A DNA stretch of 64,000 nucleotides from Rhizobium sp. ARZ01 (GTDB lineage: Bacteria > Pseudomonadota > Alphaproteobacteria > Rhizobiales > Rhizobiaceae). Location: contig NZ_JACVAE010000001.1 in NCBI RefSeq assembly GCF_014851675.1, forward strand, positions 2,418,001-2,482,000, given 5' to 3'. The stretch's first letter is position 1; the number at the start of each line of letters is the position of its first letter. The position numbers were made by a program, and so were the translations under genes. The notes beneath the pieces were generated by a model. The model was not told the origin of the DNA, did no database searches, and saw only the letters and a program-made list of their open reading frames with translations. Shown here one piece after another: positions 45,514-54,246 of this stretch.

Positions 45514-45960
45514 ATGGAGGTTCGAGTACTGGGTCTGCATGACCTCGACGCACTTCTCGCGCTTTACAGTCATCTCATCGAGGATGATCTTCCGCTGTCG
45601 GACGAGACGGCGCGTTTGCGGTATGAGGAGATGCTCGGGCGGGATGGACTAAGCGTGTACGGGGGCTTTGCCGATGGCTTCCTGGCAAGCTCGTGTACGC
45701 TGATCGTCGTGCCGAACCTTACCCGTGGCGGCATGCCCTATGCCTTTATCGAGAACGTCGTTACAGACGCCGCGCACCGTCGCAAGGGGCTCGGCCAGGC
45801 AGTCGTGAAAGCCGCAATCAATGATGCCTGTGCAGCCGGCTGCTACACGGTGCGCCTGATGACGGGCGGAAAGCGCCCCGGAACGCTCGATTTCTACAAG
45901 AACTGCGGCTTCGAGATGCTCAAGCATGGCCTTGAGGTACGCCGCATTCCGCCGCGCTGA
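45514..45960 (+). CDS. GNAT family acetyltransferase
   Basis: 148 residues with the GNAT core: VENV-like strand IENVVTDAAHRRKGLGQAVV (acetyl-CoA pyrophosphate loop RRKGLG) and the closing LDFYKNCGFEM. Substrate unknown; proteins of this size acetylate small amines or protein N-termini. Starts three bases after pth. Confidence 0.9.
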   Translation: MEVRVLGLHDLDALLALYSHLIEDDLPLSDETARLRYEEMLGRDGLSVYGGFADGFLASSCTLIVVPNLTRGGMPYAFIENVVTDAAHRRKGLGQAVVKAAINDACAAGCYTVRLMTGGKRPGTLDFYKNCGFEMLKHGLEVRRIPPR

Positions 45961-45969
45961 GACCAGTTC

Positions 45970-46281
45970 TCACTCTTCCGGCTCCGTCGTAAACAGCAGT
46001 GGAAAGCCCGCCTCCTTCGCCAGATCCACCGCCTCCGTAGCCTTGGTTTCAGCAATATCGCGCGCGCAGACGACCACCACGCAGGTGCCCATCTTGTGGG
46101 CGGTCATCATGACCCGGTAGCCGGTCTCCTCCGACATGCGGAACACCGCGCGCAGCACGAGGATGACGAATTCGCGCGGTGTGAAGTCGTCATTGACGAG
46201 GATGACCTTGTAGAGCCGCGGACGCTGCAGCTTCGGCTTCGTCGCCGTTTTCGGTCTGACTGCCGTATCCTTGTTGCTCAT
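45970..46281 (-). CDS. clpS: ClpS adaptor protein
   Basis: 103 residues; brings N-degron proteins to ClpAP. The binding pocket sequence YKVILVNDDFTPREFVILVL and the histidine-containing MMTAHKMGTCVVVV are clear. Alphaproteobacteria often have two clpS; the divergent N-terminus (KTATKPKLQRPRLYKV) suggests the ClpS2 type. No clpA is adjacent. ATG preceded by GAGAGGACC. It converges on the GNAT gene with 9 bases between. Confidence 0.93.
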   Translation of the reverse strand: MSNKDTAVRPKTATKPKLQRPRLYKVILVNDDFTPREFVILVLRAVFRMSEETGYRVMMTAHKMGTCVVVVCARDIAETKATEAVDLAKEAGFPLLFTTEPEE

Positions 46282-46521
46282 CGGAGGGTCCTCTCCTGAT
46301 GATCAGGCCGTCGTTCGCGGCCGAGGACCATCTTGCTACGCGATTTTCGCCGCGGCAAGGGCGTAGGGCATCGCTCCTTAGCCATAACAGGCCAAGTCCA
46401 CGTCTGCACAGCGGTCTAGCGGGTCAGCCTTGGCGGCATTTCCCTTGCCACAGACTTGACCATCCACCGCCCTTCCCCCATAGCGGGGGCAAAGATTTCC
46501 AAGACACGGACGGACCATTCC

Positions 46522-47625
46522 ATGGGTTTCAAATGCGGTATCGTCGGGCTGCCCAACGTCGGCAAGTCCACCCTCTTCAACGCGCTGACGAAGACAGCTG
46601 CGGCGCAGGCGGCCAACTATCCCTTCTGCACGATCGAGCCGAACACCGGCGAGGTCGCGGTTCCCGATCCGCGCATGCAGAAGCTTGCCGAGATCGCGGG
46701 CTCCAAGGAAATCATCCCGACGCGGATCTCCTTCGTCGACATCGCCGGCCTCGTGCGCGGCGCCTCGAAGGGTGAAGGCCTCGGCAACAAGTTCCTTGCC
46801 AATATCCGCGAAGTCGATGCGGTCGTGCATGTGCTGCGCTGCTTCGAAGACGATGACATCACCCATGTCGAGGGCCGCATCAACCCGGTGGGAGACGCGG
46901 ACACGATCGAGACAGAGTTGATGCTGGCGGACCTCGAAAGCCTCGAGCGCCGCGTCGAGCAGACCCGCAAGCGCGCCACCGGCAAGGACAAGGAATCCAT
47001 TGCGCAATTGCCGGTCATGGAAGCCGTGATCAAGCTCCTGAATGAAGGCAAGCCGGCCCGTCTTCTCCTGAAGACGCTGGCGCCCGAGGAGATAGAGGTC
47101 CTGAAGGGCCTCAACCTCCTGACCTCCCATCCGGTTCTCTATGTCTGCAACGTCGCGGAATCCGACGCCTCGACCGGCAACGAGCACACCTTAGCCGTTG
47201 CCGCCATGGCCAAGGAACAGGGCGCCGAATGCGTCATCATCTCGGCGGCGATCGAGTCCGAGGTTGCGCAGCTTCCGGAAGAGGAAGCCGCAGAGTTCCT
47301 CTCCGCACTCGGCCTTGAGGAAGCGGGCCTCGACCGACTGATCCGCGCCGGCTACCACCTCCTCGACCTCATCACCTATTTCACCGTCGGCCCCAAGGAA
47401 ACCCGCGCCTGGACCATCGTGCGCGGCACCAAGGCGCCGCAGGCCGCCGGCGTCATCCACACCGACTTCGAACGCGGCTTTATCCGCGCCTTCACCATCT
47501 CCTATGACGACTACATCGCCTACAAGGGCGAAGTCGGCGCCAAGGAAGCCGGCAAGGGTCGCGACGAAGGCAAGGAATACGTCGTCCAGGACGGCGACGT
47601 GATCCACTTCCGCTTCAACACGTAA
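46522..47625 (+). CDS. ychF: Ribosome-associated ATPase YchF
   Basis: 367 residues of the Obg-related family. P-loop GLPNVGKST (9-17), switch [19 protein letters not shown], the ATP-specifying NVAESDA in place of NKxD, and the C-terminal TGS domain ending [19 protein letters not shown]. YchF binds ribosomes and modulates stress responses. The [15 protein letters not shown] is the family start. Completes the rplY-pth-ychF group. Confidence 0.96.
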   Translation: MGFKCGIVGLPNVGKSTLFNALTKTAAAQAANYPFCTIEPNTGEVAVPDPRMQKLAEIAGSKEIIPTRISFVDIAGLVRGASKGEGLGNKFLANIREVDAVVHVLRCFEDDDITHVEGRINPVGDADTIETELMLADLESLERRVEQTRKRATGKDKESIAQLPVMEAVIKLLNEGKPARLLLKTLAPEEIEVLKGLNLLTSHPVLYVCNVAESDASTGNEHTLAVAAMAKEQGAECVIISAAIESEVAQLPEEEAAEFLSALGLEEAGLDRLIRAGYHLLDLITYFTVGPKETRAWTIVRGTKAPQAAGVIHTDFERGFIRAFTISYDDYIAYKGEVGAKEAGKGRDEGKEYVVQDGDVIHFRFNT

Positions 47626-47630
47626 AAAAC

Positions 47631-47670
47631 GAATGTCTCCCGAAAGTGTGCAGCTGTTTCGGGAGACGGC
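47631..47670. repeat. Dispersed palindromic repeat, copy 3 (inverted)
   Basis: Begins six bases after the ychF stop: GAATGTCTCCCGAAAGTGTG and GTTTCGGGAGAC. Its reverse complement matches copy 2 at 33139-33190. With the hairpin it could act as the 3' end of the ychF message. Confidence 0.65.
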
Positions 47671-47733
47671 CGCCAACAACGAACACTTTGAGCGGATCGC
47701 GTTCTGTGCGGTCCGCTCAAGCATTCCATGCTG

Positions 47734-48840
47734 TCAATGGACGGCGTGCAGACTTTTGGCGATGGCAGGTGGCACCTGGCGCATGACGAGGCGCCGCAGC
47801 GCCTGCCAGAAGACGCCGACGCAGAGCACGACGATGCCGACGGCCAGGATCGTCACGTAGACGTAGCTCGACGCCTCGAACGCGTTCTGTCTCAAGATCG
47901 TCCAGATCGCAAAGCCCAGTGACAACAGGCCTGATGTCACGAATGCCCGGCGGTCGATCACCAGCCCCACCAGCATGAACACCGCAACAATCAGGATCAC
48001 CATCGCAGCATGGCCGTAGGATGTGTCCTTGTTCCACCAGTCGCCCGACAGATTACCGAGGAAGACGAAGGCCAGCATCGCATAAAGAAGGACCGGCGCG
48101 GCTCCGAGGTGCAGCCAGAAGGCAATGTCCGAGCGGCGCGTGCGCCGCTGCGGATCGGATAGGTCATAGCGCATCGCCACGGCAAAGAGACCGAGCGCGG
48201 CCGCCATGAAGATCAACGCCGACAACAGTCTGTGGTCGACGATGAATTGCTCCGTCCCTGTCAGGCGGCCAAGGAACGTGAGAACCACCAGGACAGCCAG
48301 GCCAAAGAGCGAGATCAGGGTGAGCGCCAGCGCCAGCGGCACACGATAGCGCCAGTAATATAGGCCGAGCAGGACGGGATAGCTCGCGATGAAGGCGCAC
48401 CAATAGGATACCCCGCCATTCCATTCTGGAGCCACCGACCCCAGTCCCGCGGCTATAAGGTAGCCCGCCGCTTGGACGAAAGCGATGGTGAGTACGAAAG
48501 CCGGCAGCGCCAGGCGCTGACGCCGAACCAACACTTCGCTCAGCAGAAGCACCGCCGGGATCAAAGCAAAGACGCTTGCGACTCCGGACAGGCCGACCAG
48601 GGCGACGATGACGCCAATGGTAATCAACACGTCATGGAACCCGCGCACGAACCGTGGCGCCTCCGTATCCGCGAGATCCTGTGGCGGATCGGCAACTGAA
48701 TCGAGGACCGCAACAGCATCGGCGGTGTTGGCGGTGTAACGACCGTTGGCCGAAAGGTAGGCCTCGAGCGGTTCAACATGGCTATCGGAAATGATGCCGC
48801 GTTGAGCTGCACGTCGCAGCGTGACTTCGAGTTCGGTCAT
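47734..48840 (-). CDS. DUF2157 membrane protein
   Basis: 368 residues: a soluble N-terminal segment of about 75 residues with LRRAAQRGIISDSHVEPLEA, typical of DUF2157, then about ten membrane spans. Function unknown in all known members. It converges on ychF. The ATG at its N-terminus (MTELEVTLRR) lies after GGAAACGGGC. Confidence 0.85.
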   Translation of the reverse strand: MTELEVTLRRAAQRGIISDSHVEPLEAYLSANGRYTANTADAVAVLDSVADPPQDLADTEAPRFVRGFHDVLITIGVIVALVGLSGVASVFALIPAVLLLSEVLVRRQRLALPAFVLTIAFVQAAGYLIAAGLGSVAPEWNGGVSYWCAFIASYPVLLGLYYWRYRVPLALALTLISLFGLAVLVVLTFLGRLTGTEQFIVDHRLLSALIFMAAALGLFAVAMRYDLSDPQRRTRRSDIAFWLHLGAAPVLLYAMLAFVFLGNLSGDWWNKDTSYGHAAMVILIVAVFMLVGLVIDRRAFVTSGLLSLGFAIWTILRQNAFEASSYVYVTILAVGIVVLCVGVFWQALRRLVMRQVPPAIAKSLHAVH

Positions 48841-49007
48841 ATGCCCGTTTCCGTCCAGTTGAAAAAGCTCCCGCGCGGGAAATTTCCCGATCCGAAGCGG
48901 CTATTACTGCTCGCAATTTCGGCGGTCGTCAAAGTGGCGATCACTGTCTAAGTATTGTGATTCTGTCACAGCTCCAAGCACACGGCCCTTTGGTTTTTGG
49001 CCAAGCA

Positions 49008-49393
49008 TCAGTCCAGTTCCTGCATGCCGCCCCAGATCAGGATCTGTCCACTGATCCAACCGGCGGCGGCCAAACACAGCAACAGGGCCGCATTGCCCAC
49101 ATCTGCGGTTCGCCGAGCCGTTTGATGGGTGTGTGTGTTCCATCGTCGTTCAACATTTTCGCGCGTCGGTGCGCGTGGCGCCGGGGGCGATGCCGTTCAC
49201 CCGGATGTTCTTGGGTTCAAGGTCGAAGGCGATGTTGCGCACCAGATGGCTGGCTGCAGCCTTGGACGAGTAAGCCACACGCGCGTTTTTGATTCGGCAG
49301 ACATGGACGTGATGACGAGAATCGACCCACCGCCCGCCTTTTCCATTTCTGGCACGGCAAGCTGAGCCAGGACGCCGTGCTCGGAATCGGCCA
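49008..49393 (-). pseudogene. Frameshifted fragment of a short-chain dehydrogenase (7-alpha-hydroxysteroid dehydrogenase-like)
   Basis: Reading the minus strand with frame changes gives the C-terminal two thirds of an SDR: GGGSILVITSMSAESK, then after a shift AYSSKAAASHLVRNIAFDLE (catalytic Tyr/Lys kept) and IRVNGIAPGATRTDA, then after further shifts HTPIKRLGEPQ, and GGMQELD just before a stop at 49008. At least three single-base indels are needed. The N-terminal cofactor-binding Rossmann part is missing at the junction with ybaK. The pieces resemble HdhA-type enzymes. It is a clear degraded gene, not a sequencing-only frame error, because part is absent. Confidence 0.85.
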
Positions 49394-49864
49394 CTAGGCC
49401 GGATGGCTGAACCGGGCGACCTGGGCGTTCTTTGTCAGGGCGCGGAAAGCCGGGCCGCTGACATGCACCAGCGTCCTGTGATCTCCCCCCTCGAAATAGA
49501 CGTCGCTGGCGTTTTCGAGGCTCTCGTCGAGGATGACCGGTACATCATAAGCCAGCCCGACGGGCGGAACCGCACCTTCGTCGCAATCAGAAAAGAGCGA
49601 ACTGACCTCCTCCTCCGAGGCAAGGCCAAGTCGCCGGTCCATGACATCCTGGAGGGTGGACAGCTCGATCCGGTGGGTGCTCGGAACCACAGCAAGGACG
49701 TAGCCCATCTCATGGTGCACGACCACGCTCTTGGCCAATCTCCTGCCTGGAACATGAGCCGCCTGCGCAGATTGACTGCTGGTAGCGGTTCTGTGATGGG
49801 CGACGGTATCATATGCGATACCTTCGCGGTCTATATAGTCCTGTAGCTTCTTGGCGATCGTCAT
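49394..49864 (-). CDS. YbaK/EbsC-domain aminoacyl-tRNA deacylase-like protein
   Basis: 156 residues of the YbaK/ProX superfamily, which clear misacylated tRNA. It begins MTIAKKLQDYIDREGIAYDT, followed by AAHVPGRRLAKSVVVHHEMG (the conserved lysine of the family) and PPVGLAYDVPVILDESL. A long frame reaches further upstream, but this ATG with GAAGGGG eight bases before it is right. The end of the gene directly meets the SDR pseudogene, suggesting a deletion junction there. Confidence 0.9.
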   Translation of the reverse strand: MTIAKKLQDYIDREGIAYDTVAHHRTATSSQSAQAAHVPGRRLAKSVVVHHEMGYVLAVVPSTHRIELSTLQDVMDRRLGLASEEEVSSLFSDCDEGAVPPVGLAYDVPVILDESLENASDVYFEGGDHRTLVHVSGPAFRALTKNAQVARFSHPA

Positions 49865-50035
49865 TGTAGGCGCCCCTTCTGCTTTCATGGTGACGCGTAA
49901 CGAAACCATTTTCCTCCCATCATCGTTGAAGTCAACGGAAATGCCTCTTGTGAAAGAGCGTCGCCGTTTCCCGCTTCTGCGGTAGACTTTGCTTGGAGCG
50001 AGCTTGCGCGTCCGAAAACACGGGAGGATAGGGCG

Positions 50036-50464
50036 ATGGCCGAAGCATACTCGGGAACCTGCTTCTGTGGGGCAGTGGAAATCGAGGCAACCGGTGCTCC
50101 CCTGGAAATGGGCTACTGTCACTGCAACTCCTGCCGAGCCTATTCCGGCGGACCGATCAGCGCCTACATCCTGTGGAACTCGGACAATGTGAGGGTGACA
50201 CGTGGAGCGAAGTTCCTGGGAGGGTACAACAAGACAGGCCTCAGCAACCGGCAGTTCTGCCGGCAATGCGGTGGCCACGTCATGACCACCCATCCCGGGC
50301 TAGGCGTGACGGACATCAGGGCAGCGGTCATCCCAAGCCTCACCTTTGTCCCGACCGTGCATCTGAACTACGCCGAATCCGTGCTGCCGATACGAGACGG
50401 CTTGCCCAAGCTGAAAGACCTTCCCGCTGAGGCCGGCGGGTCTGGCGCGATGATGGCGGAATAG
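50036..50464 (+). CDS. GFA family protein (glutathione-dependent formaldehyde-activating type)
   Basis: 142 residues with the cysteine pattern of the Gfa/CENP-V zinc fold: GTCFCGAVEIEA, YCHCNSCRAYSG and FCRQCGGHVMT. Members add glutathione to formaldehyde or have unknown roles. AGGATAGGGCG precedes the ATG. Divergent from ybaK. No formaldehyde dehydrogenase is nearby. Confidence 0.9.
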   Translation: MAEAYSGTCFCGAVEIEATGAPLEMGYCHCNSCRAYSGGPISAYILWNSDNVRVTRGAKFLGGYNKTGLSNRQFCRQCGGHVMTTHPGLGVTDIRAAVIPSLTFVPTVHLNYAESVLPIRDGLPKLKDLPAEAGGSGAMMAE

Positions 50465-50676
50465 GCGACTGCAGCTGGCATCGAGCGTGTGAAGCGGTGT
50501 TCTGAGAGTTGCAGCCGAGCGCGCGCCAACCCTGAAAATGCCCTGAACGCGTAACGCCGTCGATGGTTATTCCAGGACGGCGCGCGGCCTGATAGAAGGG
50601 GTGTGGCCGACAAGAGCTCAAGCAGACGTGCGATCGTGTTCCATGGCCGGAGCCCCTACTTGCGAAAGAGGTCGAA

Positions 50677-51033
50677 GTGCCAATAGGTCTCAAACGCGTT
50701 TACGAGCCCGCCGCCCCGGACGACGGGACGCGCATCCTTGTGGACCGGCTCTGGCCGCGCGGCGTTTCAAAGGCGAAGGCGAATATCGACTTGTGGCTGA
50801 AGGACATTTCGCCCAGCGACGATCTGCGCAAGCGCTTCCATGCGCGACCCGAGAGCTGGGATGAATTCCGCGCCGCCTATGCGGCCGAGCTCAAGGGCGA
50901 GACGGCCCAGGTGGCTGCCGCCGAGCTGCGGGCACTCATGCGAGAGGGCCCGGTCACCCTGCTCTATGCGGCCAAGGACGAACGGCACAACAACGCTGCC
51001 GCGCTGAAGGAATGGCTGGACCAGCGCGACTGA
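50677..51033 (+). CDS. DUF488 family protein
   Basis: 118 residues with the family signature KRVYEPAAPDDGTRILVDRLWPRGVSK (first half) and PVTLLYAAKDERHNNA near the end. Function unknown; the fold resembles small hydrolases. The start is GTG with GAAAGAGG upstream. Stands alone. Confidence 0.9.
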   Translation: MPIGLKRVYEPAAPDDGTRILVDRLWPRGVSKAKANIDLWLKDISPSDDLRKRFHARPESWDEFRAAYAAELKGETAQVAAAELRALMREGPVTLLYAAKDERHNNAAALKEWLDQRD

Positions 51034-51151
51034 AATCACGCCGAACGGAGGCACACTTCAAAGCGGTCGAAAGATTGGAATCCGCGCCCGGAAGCGGCGC
51101 CATGTTGCAGCCAGTTCATAGTACGACACCGGCCTCGAACGAACGGCAGCG

Positions 51152-51493
51152 TCAGTGGAACGTGGACTTTGAAAATAGGTTCAGAACGAGGACGCCGGCG
51201 ACGATCAGACCCAGGCCGACGATAGCCGCGGTATCGAGCGTCTGGCCGAAAACGAAATAGCCGACCAGCGAAATCAGCACGATACCGAGCCCGCTCCAGA
51301 TCGCATAGGCGATACCGACGGGTACGTAGCGCAGGCTCCAGGAGAGGAAATAGAAGGCGATTGCGTAGCATACCACCATCAGGAGTGTCGGAAATGCGCG
51401 CGAGAAATGCTGGGCAGCCTGCATCGCGGACGTGCCGAGCACCTCAAACACGATTGCGACTACGAGGACGGAATAGACAAGGGTAAGGTTCAT
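51152..51493 (-). CDS. Small multidrug resistance (EmrE-type) transporter
   Basis: 113 residues, four membrane segments. The membrane-embedded glutamate essential for proton/drug exchange is in IVFEVLGTSAM in helix 1; WSLRYVPVGIAYAIWSGLGI is the standard helix 2-3 region. Exports quaternary ammonium compounds or guanidinium-like cations. Lies 37 bases downstream of the TetR gene in the same direction, so the two form a regulated resistance unit. Confidence 0.93.
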   Translation of the reverse strand: MNLTLVYSVLVVAIVFEVLGTSAMQAAQHFSRAFPTLLMVVCYAIAFYFLSWSLRYVPVGIAYAIWSGLGIVLISLVGYFVFGQTLDTAAIVGLGLIVAGVLVLNLFSKSTFH

Positions 51494-51530
51494 GACAAAC
51501 TCCGGCGCAGGTGCGCGAGATGGGGTAAGT

Positions 51531-52091
51531 TCAGGATCGGGTGAGTTGGTCGAGCCGGCGCATCAGAGCCTGCTCCCGCTCCGGCCCGATGGATTGGCTT
51601 TCGAGCACCGAGGCGAGCCATAGGCCGTCGACGGCGAAACGAACGAGTTCGCATTCGACCGACGAATCCGTGCCGGCATACAGCTCCGATCGTTCCTCAA
51701 CCCAGCGGCGCCAGCGCGCGCGCAGCTGCGGCTCACCGAGGAGCGCAATCGTCATCGCCTTCCAGCGTCCCTCCTCCGCCATGCCGCCGGTAACGAAACA
51801 GACCTTCAGATAGGCCCTCGTGTAACGACCGCGCGGCTCCGGATCGTCGATCACCGCCTGATGAATCGCTGCATCCAACCGATCCATCAGGTCGTCGAGA
51901 AGCCCGTCCAGCAACGCTGCCTTGCTTGGAAAGTGATGCAGGAGCCCGCCCTTGCTCACGCCCGCCGCCACCGCCACGGCATCGAGAGTGATGCCGGCCG
52001 TACCTTTTTCAAGACAGAGGCCGGCTGCGACTTCCAGCAGAAGATGCCGGACAGCTTCGGGTTGCTTTTTACGATGATGGGCCTTGCTCAT
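51531..52091 (-). CDS. TetR family regulator
   Basis: 186 residues; N-terminal helix-turn-helix (GTAGITLDAVAVAAGVSKGG LLHHFPSK region) and an all-helical ligand domain. Probably represses itself and the downstream SMR transporter; a perfect dyad lies 12 bases before its start codon. Ligand likely a cationic drug by partnership. Confidence 0.92.
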   Translation of the reverse strand: MSKAHHRKKQPEAVRHLLLEVAAGLCLEKGTAGITLDAVAVAAGVSKGGLLHHFPSKAALLDGLLDDLMDRLDAAIHQAVIDDPEPRGRYTRAYLKVCFVTGGMAEEGRWKAMTIALLGEPQLRARWRRWVEERSELYAGTDSSVECELVRFAVDGLWLASVLESQSIGPEREQALMRRLDQLTRS

Positions 52092-52102
52092 ACACTAAAC
52101 AT

Positions 52103-52116
52103 ACCGTCTGGACGGT
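52103..52116. promoter_or_regulatory. Palindromic TetR operator
   Basis: ACCGTC-TG-GACGGT, a perfect 6-base inverted repeat, in the promoter region of the TetR gene and also upstream of the divergent truncated haemoglobin gene. The sequence resembles operators of other TetR proteins. Confidence 0.7.
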
Positions 52117-52264
52117 TTGATTGCAACAAATTCGGACGCTATGCGCCGCGTCGACCACGGCCGCAATCGGCCGCGATCCCTTGTCACAGTTCTTGCCGCG
52201 TGATTGCACTGGTTCCGCTGCTGATCTATCTGTACGCGGAGAAATTGGACGGGATTTTTTGCCG

Positions 52265-52666
52265 GTGCAGAACGAAAAATCAGAAGGAACGATCACCCTC
52301 TACGAGGCGATCGGCGGCGACGCCGCCGTTCGTGCGCTGACCGGTCGCTTCTACGAACTGATGGACACGTTACCTGATGCTGCCGCCTGCCGAGCGATCC
52401 ACCCGGCCGACCTCTCGGGTAGCGAGGAGAAACTCTACGAGTACCTGACCGGCTGGTTGGGCGGCCCGCCACTGTACACTGACAAGCGTGGGCACCCGAT
52501 GCTGCGCCGGCGTCATTTCGTTGCCCCGATCGGCGAGGCCGAACGCGACGGCTGGCTGCTGTGCTTCACGCAGGCTCTGGAGGAGACGATCGCGAGCGAA
52601 CAACTGCGGACGATCATTCTCCAACCGGTCGCGCGTCTGGCGCATCACATGGTCAATCAGGAATAG
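52265..52666 (+). CDS. Truncated haemoglobin, group II
   Basis: 133 residues forming a two-on-two globin. Marks are TLYEAIGGDAAVRALTGRFY, the LTGWLGGPPLYTDKRGHPML insertion and the proximal histidine region RRRHFVAPIGEAERDGWL with the conserved Trp of group II. Roles in nitric oxide or oxygen handling are usual. The start is a GTG preceded at about nine bases by GGGA; a longer upstream frame is not similar to globins. Divergent from the TetR gene. Confidence 0.9.
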   Translation: MQNEKSEGTITLYEAIGGDAAVRALTGRFYELMDTLPDAAACRAIHPADLSGSEEKLYEYLTGWLGGPPLYTDKRGHPMLRRRHFVAPIGEAERDGWLLCFTQALEETIASEQLRTIILQPVARLAHHMVNQE

Positions 52667-52681
52667 GACAGGCACATCCCA

Positions 52682-53056
52682 ATGGAAGGATCGATCGCAC
52701 GCCCGGCAACACTCTTCTTCGCCGGAATTCTGGGGGTGGCAGGTGTCGCAAGCGCCGCCCTGGCCTCACATGCCGGCGGTGACCCGCGCCTGATGGGCGG
52801 CGCATCTGCCATGTGCCTCGCGCATGCCCCTGCCCTTGTCGCACTCTACGCTGCCTGGCCGAAGGTGCGCACGGCGGCCCTTGCCGCCATTCTTCTGATT
52901 GCCGGGACGCTGCTCTTCGCCGGCGACCTCGCCATGCGCCACGCCGCAGGCCACGGACTGTTTCCGATGTCGGCACCTAGCGGGGGCATGCTGATGATGG
53001 CCGGCTGGCTCATGGTTGCACTCGGAGCGTTCTTCCGCCAGCATCGAGAAGCATAG
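52682..53056 (+). CDS. DUF423 family membrane protein
   Basis: 124 residues with about four membrane segments and the DUF423 signature ALASHAGGDPRLMGGASAMC ... GTLLFAGDLAMRH and the final WLMVALGAFF. Uncharacterised family. Fifteen bases separate it from the haemoglobin stop, so they are co-transcribed. Confidence 0.9.
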   Translation: MEGSIARPATLFFAGILGVAGVASAALASHAGGDPRLMGGASAMCLAHAPALVALYAAWPKVRTAALAAILLIAGTLLFAGDLAMRHAAGHGLFPMSAPSGGMLMMAGWLMVALGAFFRQHREA

Positions 53057-53099
53057 CCAAGGGCGGGAAGACACAGCGCTCAGACTTTTGCTCGAACCG

Positions 53100-53405
53100 C
53101 TAACCTCCTGGGCGCCTGGATTCACACGACCCCTTGCGGCGTTCCACTCCTTCGGCACGCCACGGAAAAGCAATGACATCCGCAGTCGTCTCCGGCCGCG
53201 CCCCGCCTGGGTCGACGAAGGGAATGTCGCGCGCCGGTTGGCGCGTCTCCCAAATCGGAAACGCGGTGACGTTGGGATTTTCTTCCTGCAGGCGGCTTTC
53301 GCGCGTCAGCAGTGCCACAAGCTCCGGGATCAACCCGTCACCGTTCTGGGCGGCAAGCTTGTGCAGGCCAATCAACATGAAGCCGTCAGGTCGTTCACCT
53401 GTCAT
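53100..53405 (-). CDS. Hypothetical protein coupled to DUF2325 gene
   Basis: 101 residues, polar, with no motif I recognise (MTGERPDGFMLIGLHKLAAQ ... LLTRESRLQEENPNVTAFPI). Its ATG overlaps the TGA of the upstream DUF2325 gene (ATGA), which argues that it is translated by coupling and works with that protein. Confidence 0.6.
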   Translation of the reverse strand: MTGERPDGFMLIGLHKLAAQNGDGLIPELVALLTRESRLQEENPNVTAFPIWETRQPARDIPFVDPGGARPETTADVIAFPWRAEGVERRKGSCESRRPGG

Positions 53406-54031
53406 TGGGCGGGGTTTCCTTCGCTAAGGTTCTGCAGCGCGCGCTCGAAACTGGATTTGCTGCCATTGCGTAGCGGCACGAATGCCTTTTCCCATTTCTT
53501 GCAGCCCGTCTTCACCCGCAGGCATGCGTCGTGGCTGATACAGTCGATAGGGCAGAACACACAGTCGACCGAGGGCAGTACGTTGTCGATACGCGAGACC
53601 GCTTCACGCAGACCGCCATCGTGATGAATCAGGTTGGCGCCGAACGAGCTTGCGATCTGCCGCAGATGCGCCACCTGGCAATCGCGGCCGCCAACATAGA
53701 GGAAGCTCCGCCCCTCGAGCGCGGCCTTCGCCGAGGCGTCAGCCTCGGCCTCATCGGCGGTGCTCGCCTGCTGCCTCTGCCTGTCGCTCATCGCCTTCCT
53801 GTCGATTTCGATGTTACGCCGTTTCACTCGCGTGACTTCGACCGGGCGCTGTGTCCGCGGTTCGGCAACCGGTGTGCGCGCCGCCTGTGGCTTGGCCTCG
53901 ACTGCACCGGCCGAGCCCAAGCGCGCCTTGAGCGCAGCCACTTCCTTTTCAAGCGCGGCAATGCGCGCGTCGCGCGCGGTGATCATCGCCCTCAGCACCG
54001 CCTCGCGCTGGCCGTCCCTGCCCGTCTGCAT
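53402..54031 (-). CDS. DUF2325 domain protein
   Basis: 209 residues. An N-terminal coiled coil (MITARDARIAALEKEVAALK), a basic linker, and a C-terminal DUF2325 domain: FLYVGGRDCQVAHLRQIASS, FGANLIHHDGG, then the cysteine-rich VDCVFCPIDCISHDACLRVK and CKKWEKAFVPLRNGS. The Rossmann-like fold and cysteines suggest a nucleic-acid or metal-binding role, but none has been shown. ATG preceded by GAGGAGC; longer frame not supported. Promoter with a dyad lies about 65-105 bases upstream. Confidence 0.85.
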   Translation of the reverse strand: MQTGRDGQREAVLRAMITARDARIAALEKEVAALKARLGSAGAVEAKPQAARTPVAEPRTQRPVEVTRVKRRNIEIDRKAMSDRQRQQASTADEAEADASAKAALEGRSFLYVGGRDCQVAHLRQIASSFGANLIHHDGGLREAVSRIDNVLPSVDCVFCPIDCISHDACLRVKTGCKKWEKAFVPLRNGSKSSFERALQNLSEGNPAQ

Positions 54032-54097
54032 GCATCGCTCCTCGTACCTATCCCTGACGGAAACTCTGATTTGTGGCGCGACACTACAAAACATGAG

Positions 54098-54135
54098 TTT
54101 AGTAGTAAAGTATAAACATGAATTTTTTCGTCAAC
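54098..54135 (-). promoter_or_regulatory. Promoter and dyad upstream of the DUF2325 gene
   Basis: On the minus strand TTGACG (54135-54130) lies 16 bases before TACTTT, both ahead of the DUF2325 start. Overlapping the -10 is an inverted repeat GTTTA-N11-TAAAC (54098-54118) in an AT-rich stretch that stands out against the GC-rich surroundings. A regulator bound there would block transcription. It has the size of Fur-family boxes, but does not fit the RirA TGA-N9-TCA pattern. Confidence 0.5.
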
Positions 54136-54246
54136 TTTATTGACGAAGTGCAAATCCAAATGCAAACGCACCGCCGCGGTGCGAGGGTGCGTTGCCCAAA
54201 AGCACAGGAGTGCTGGTAGTTGGATCCGTGCGCTTGGAGCCTCGCG

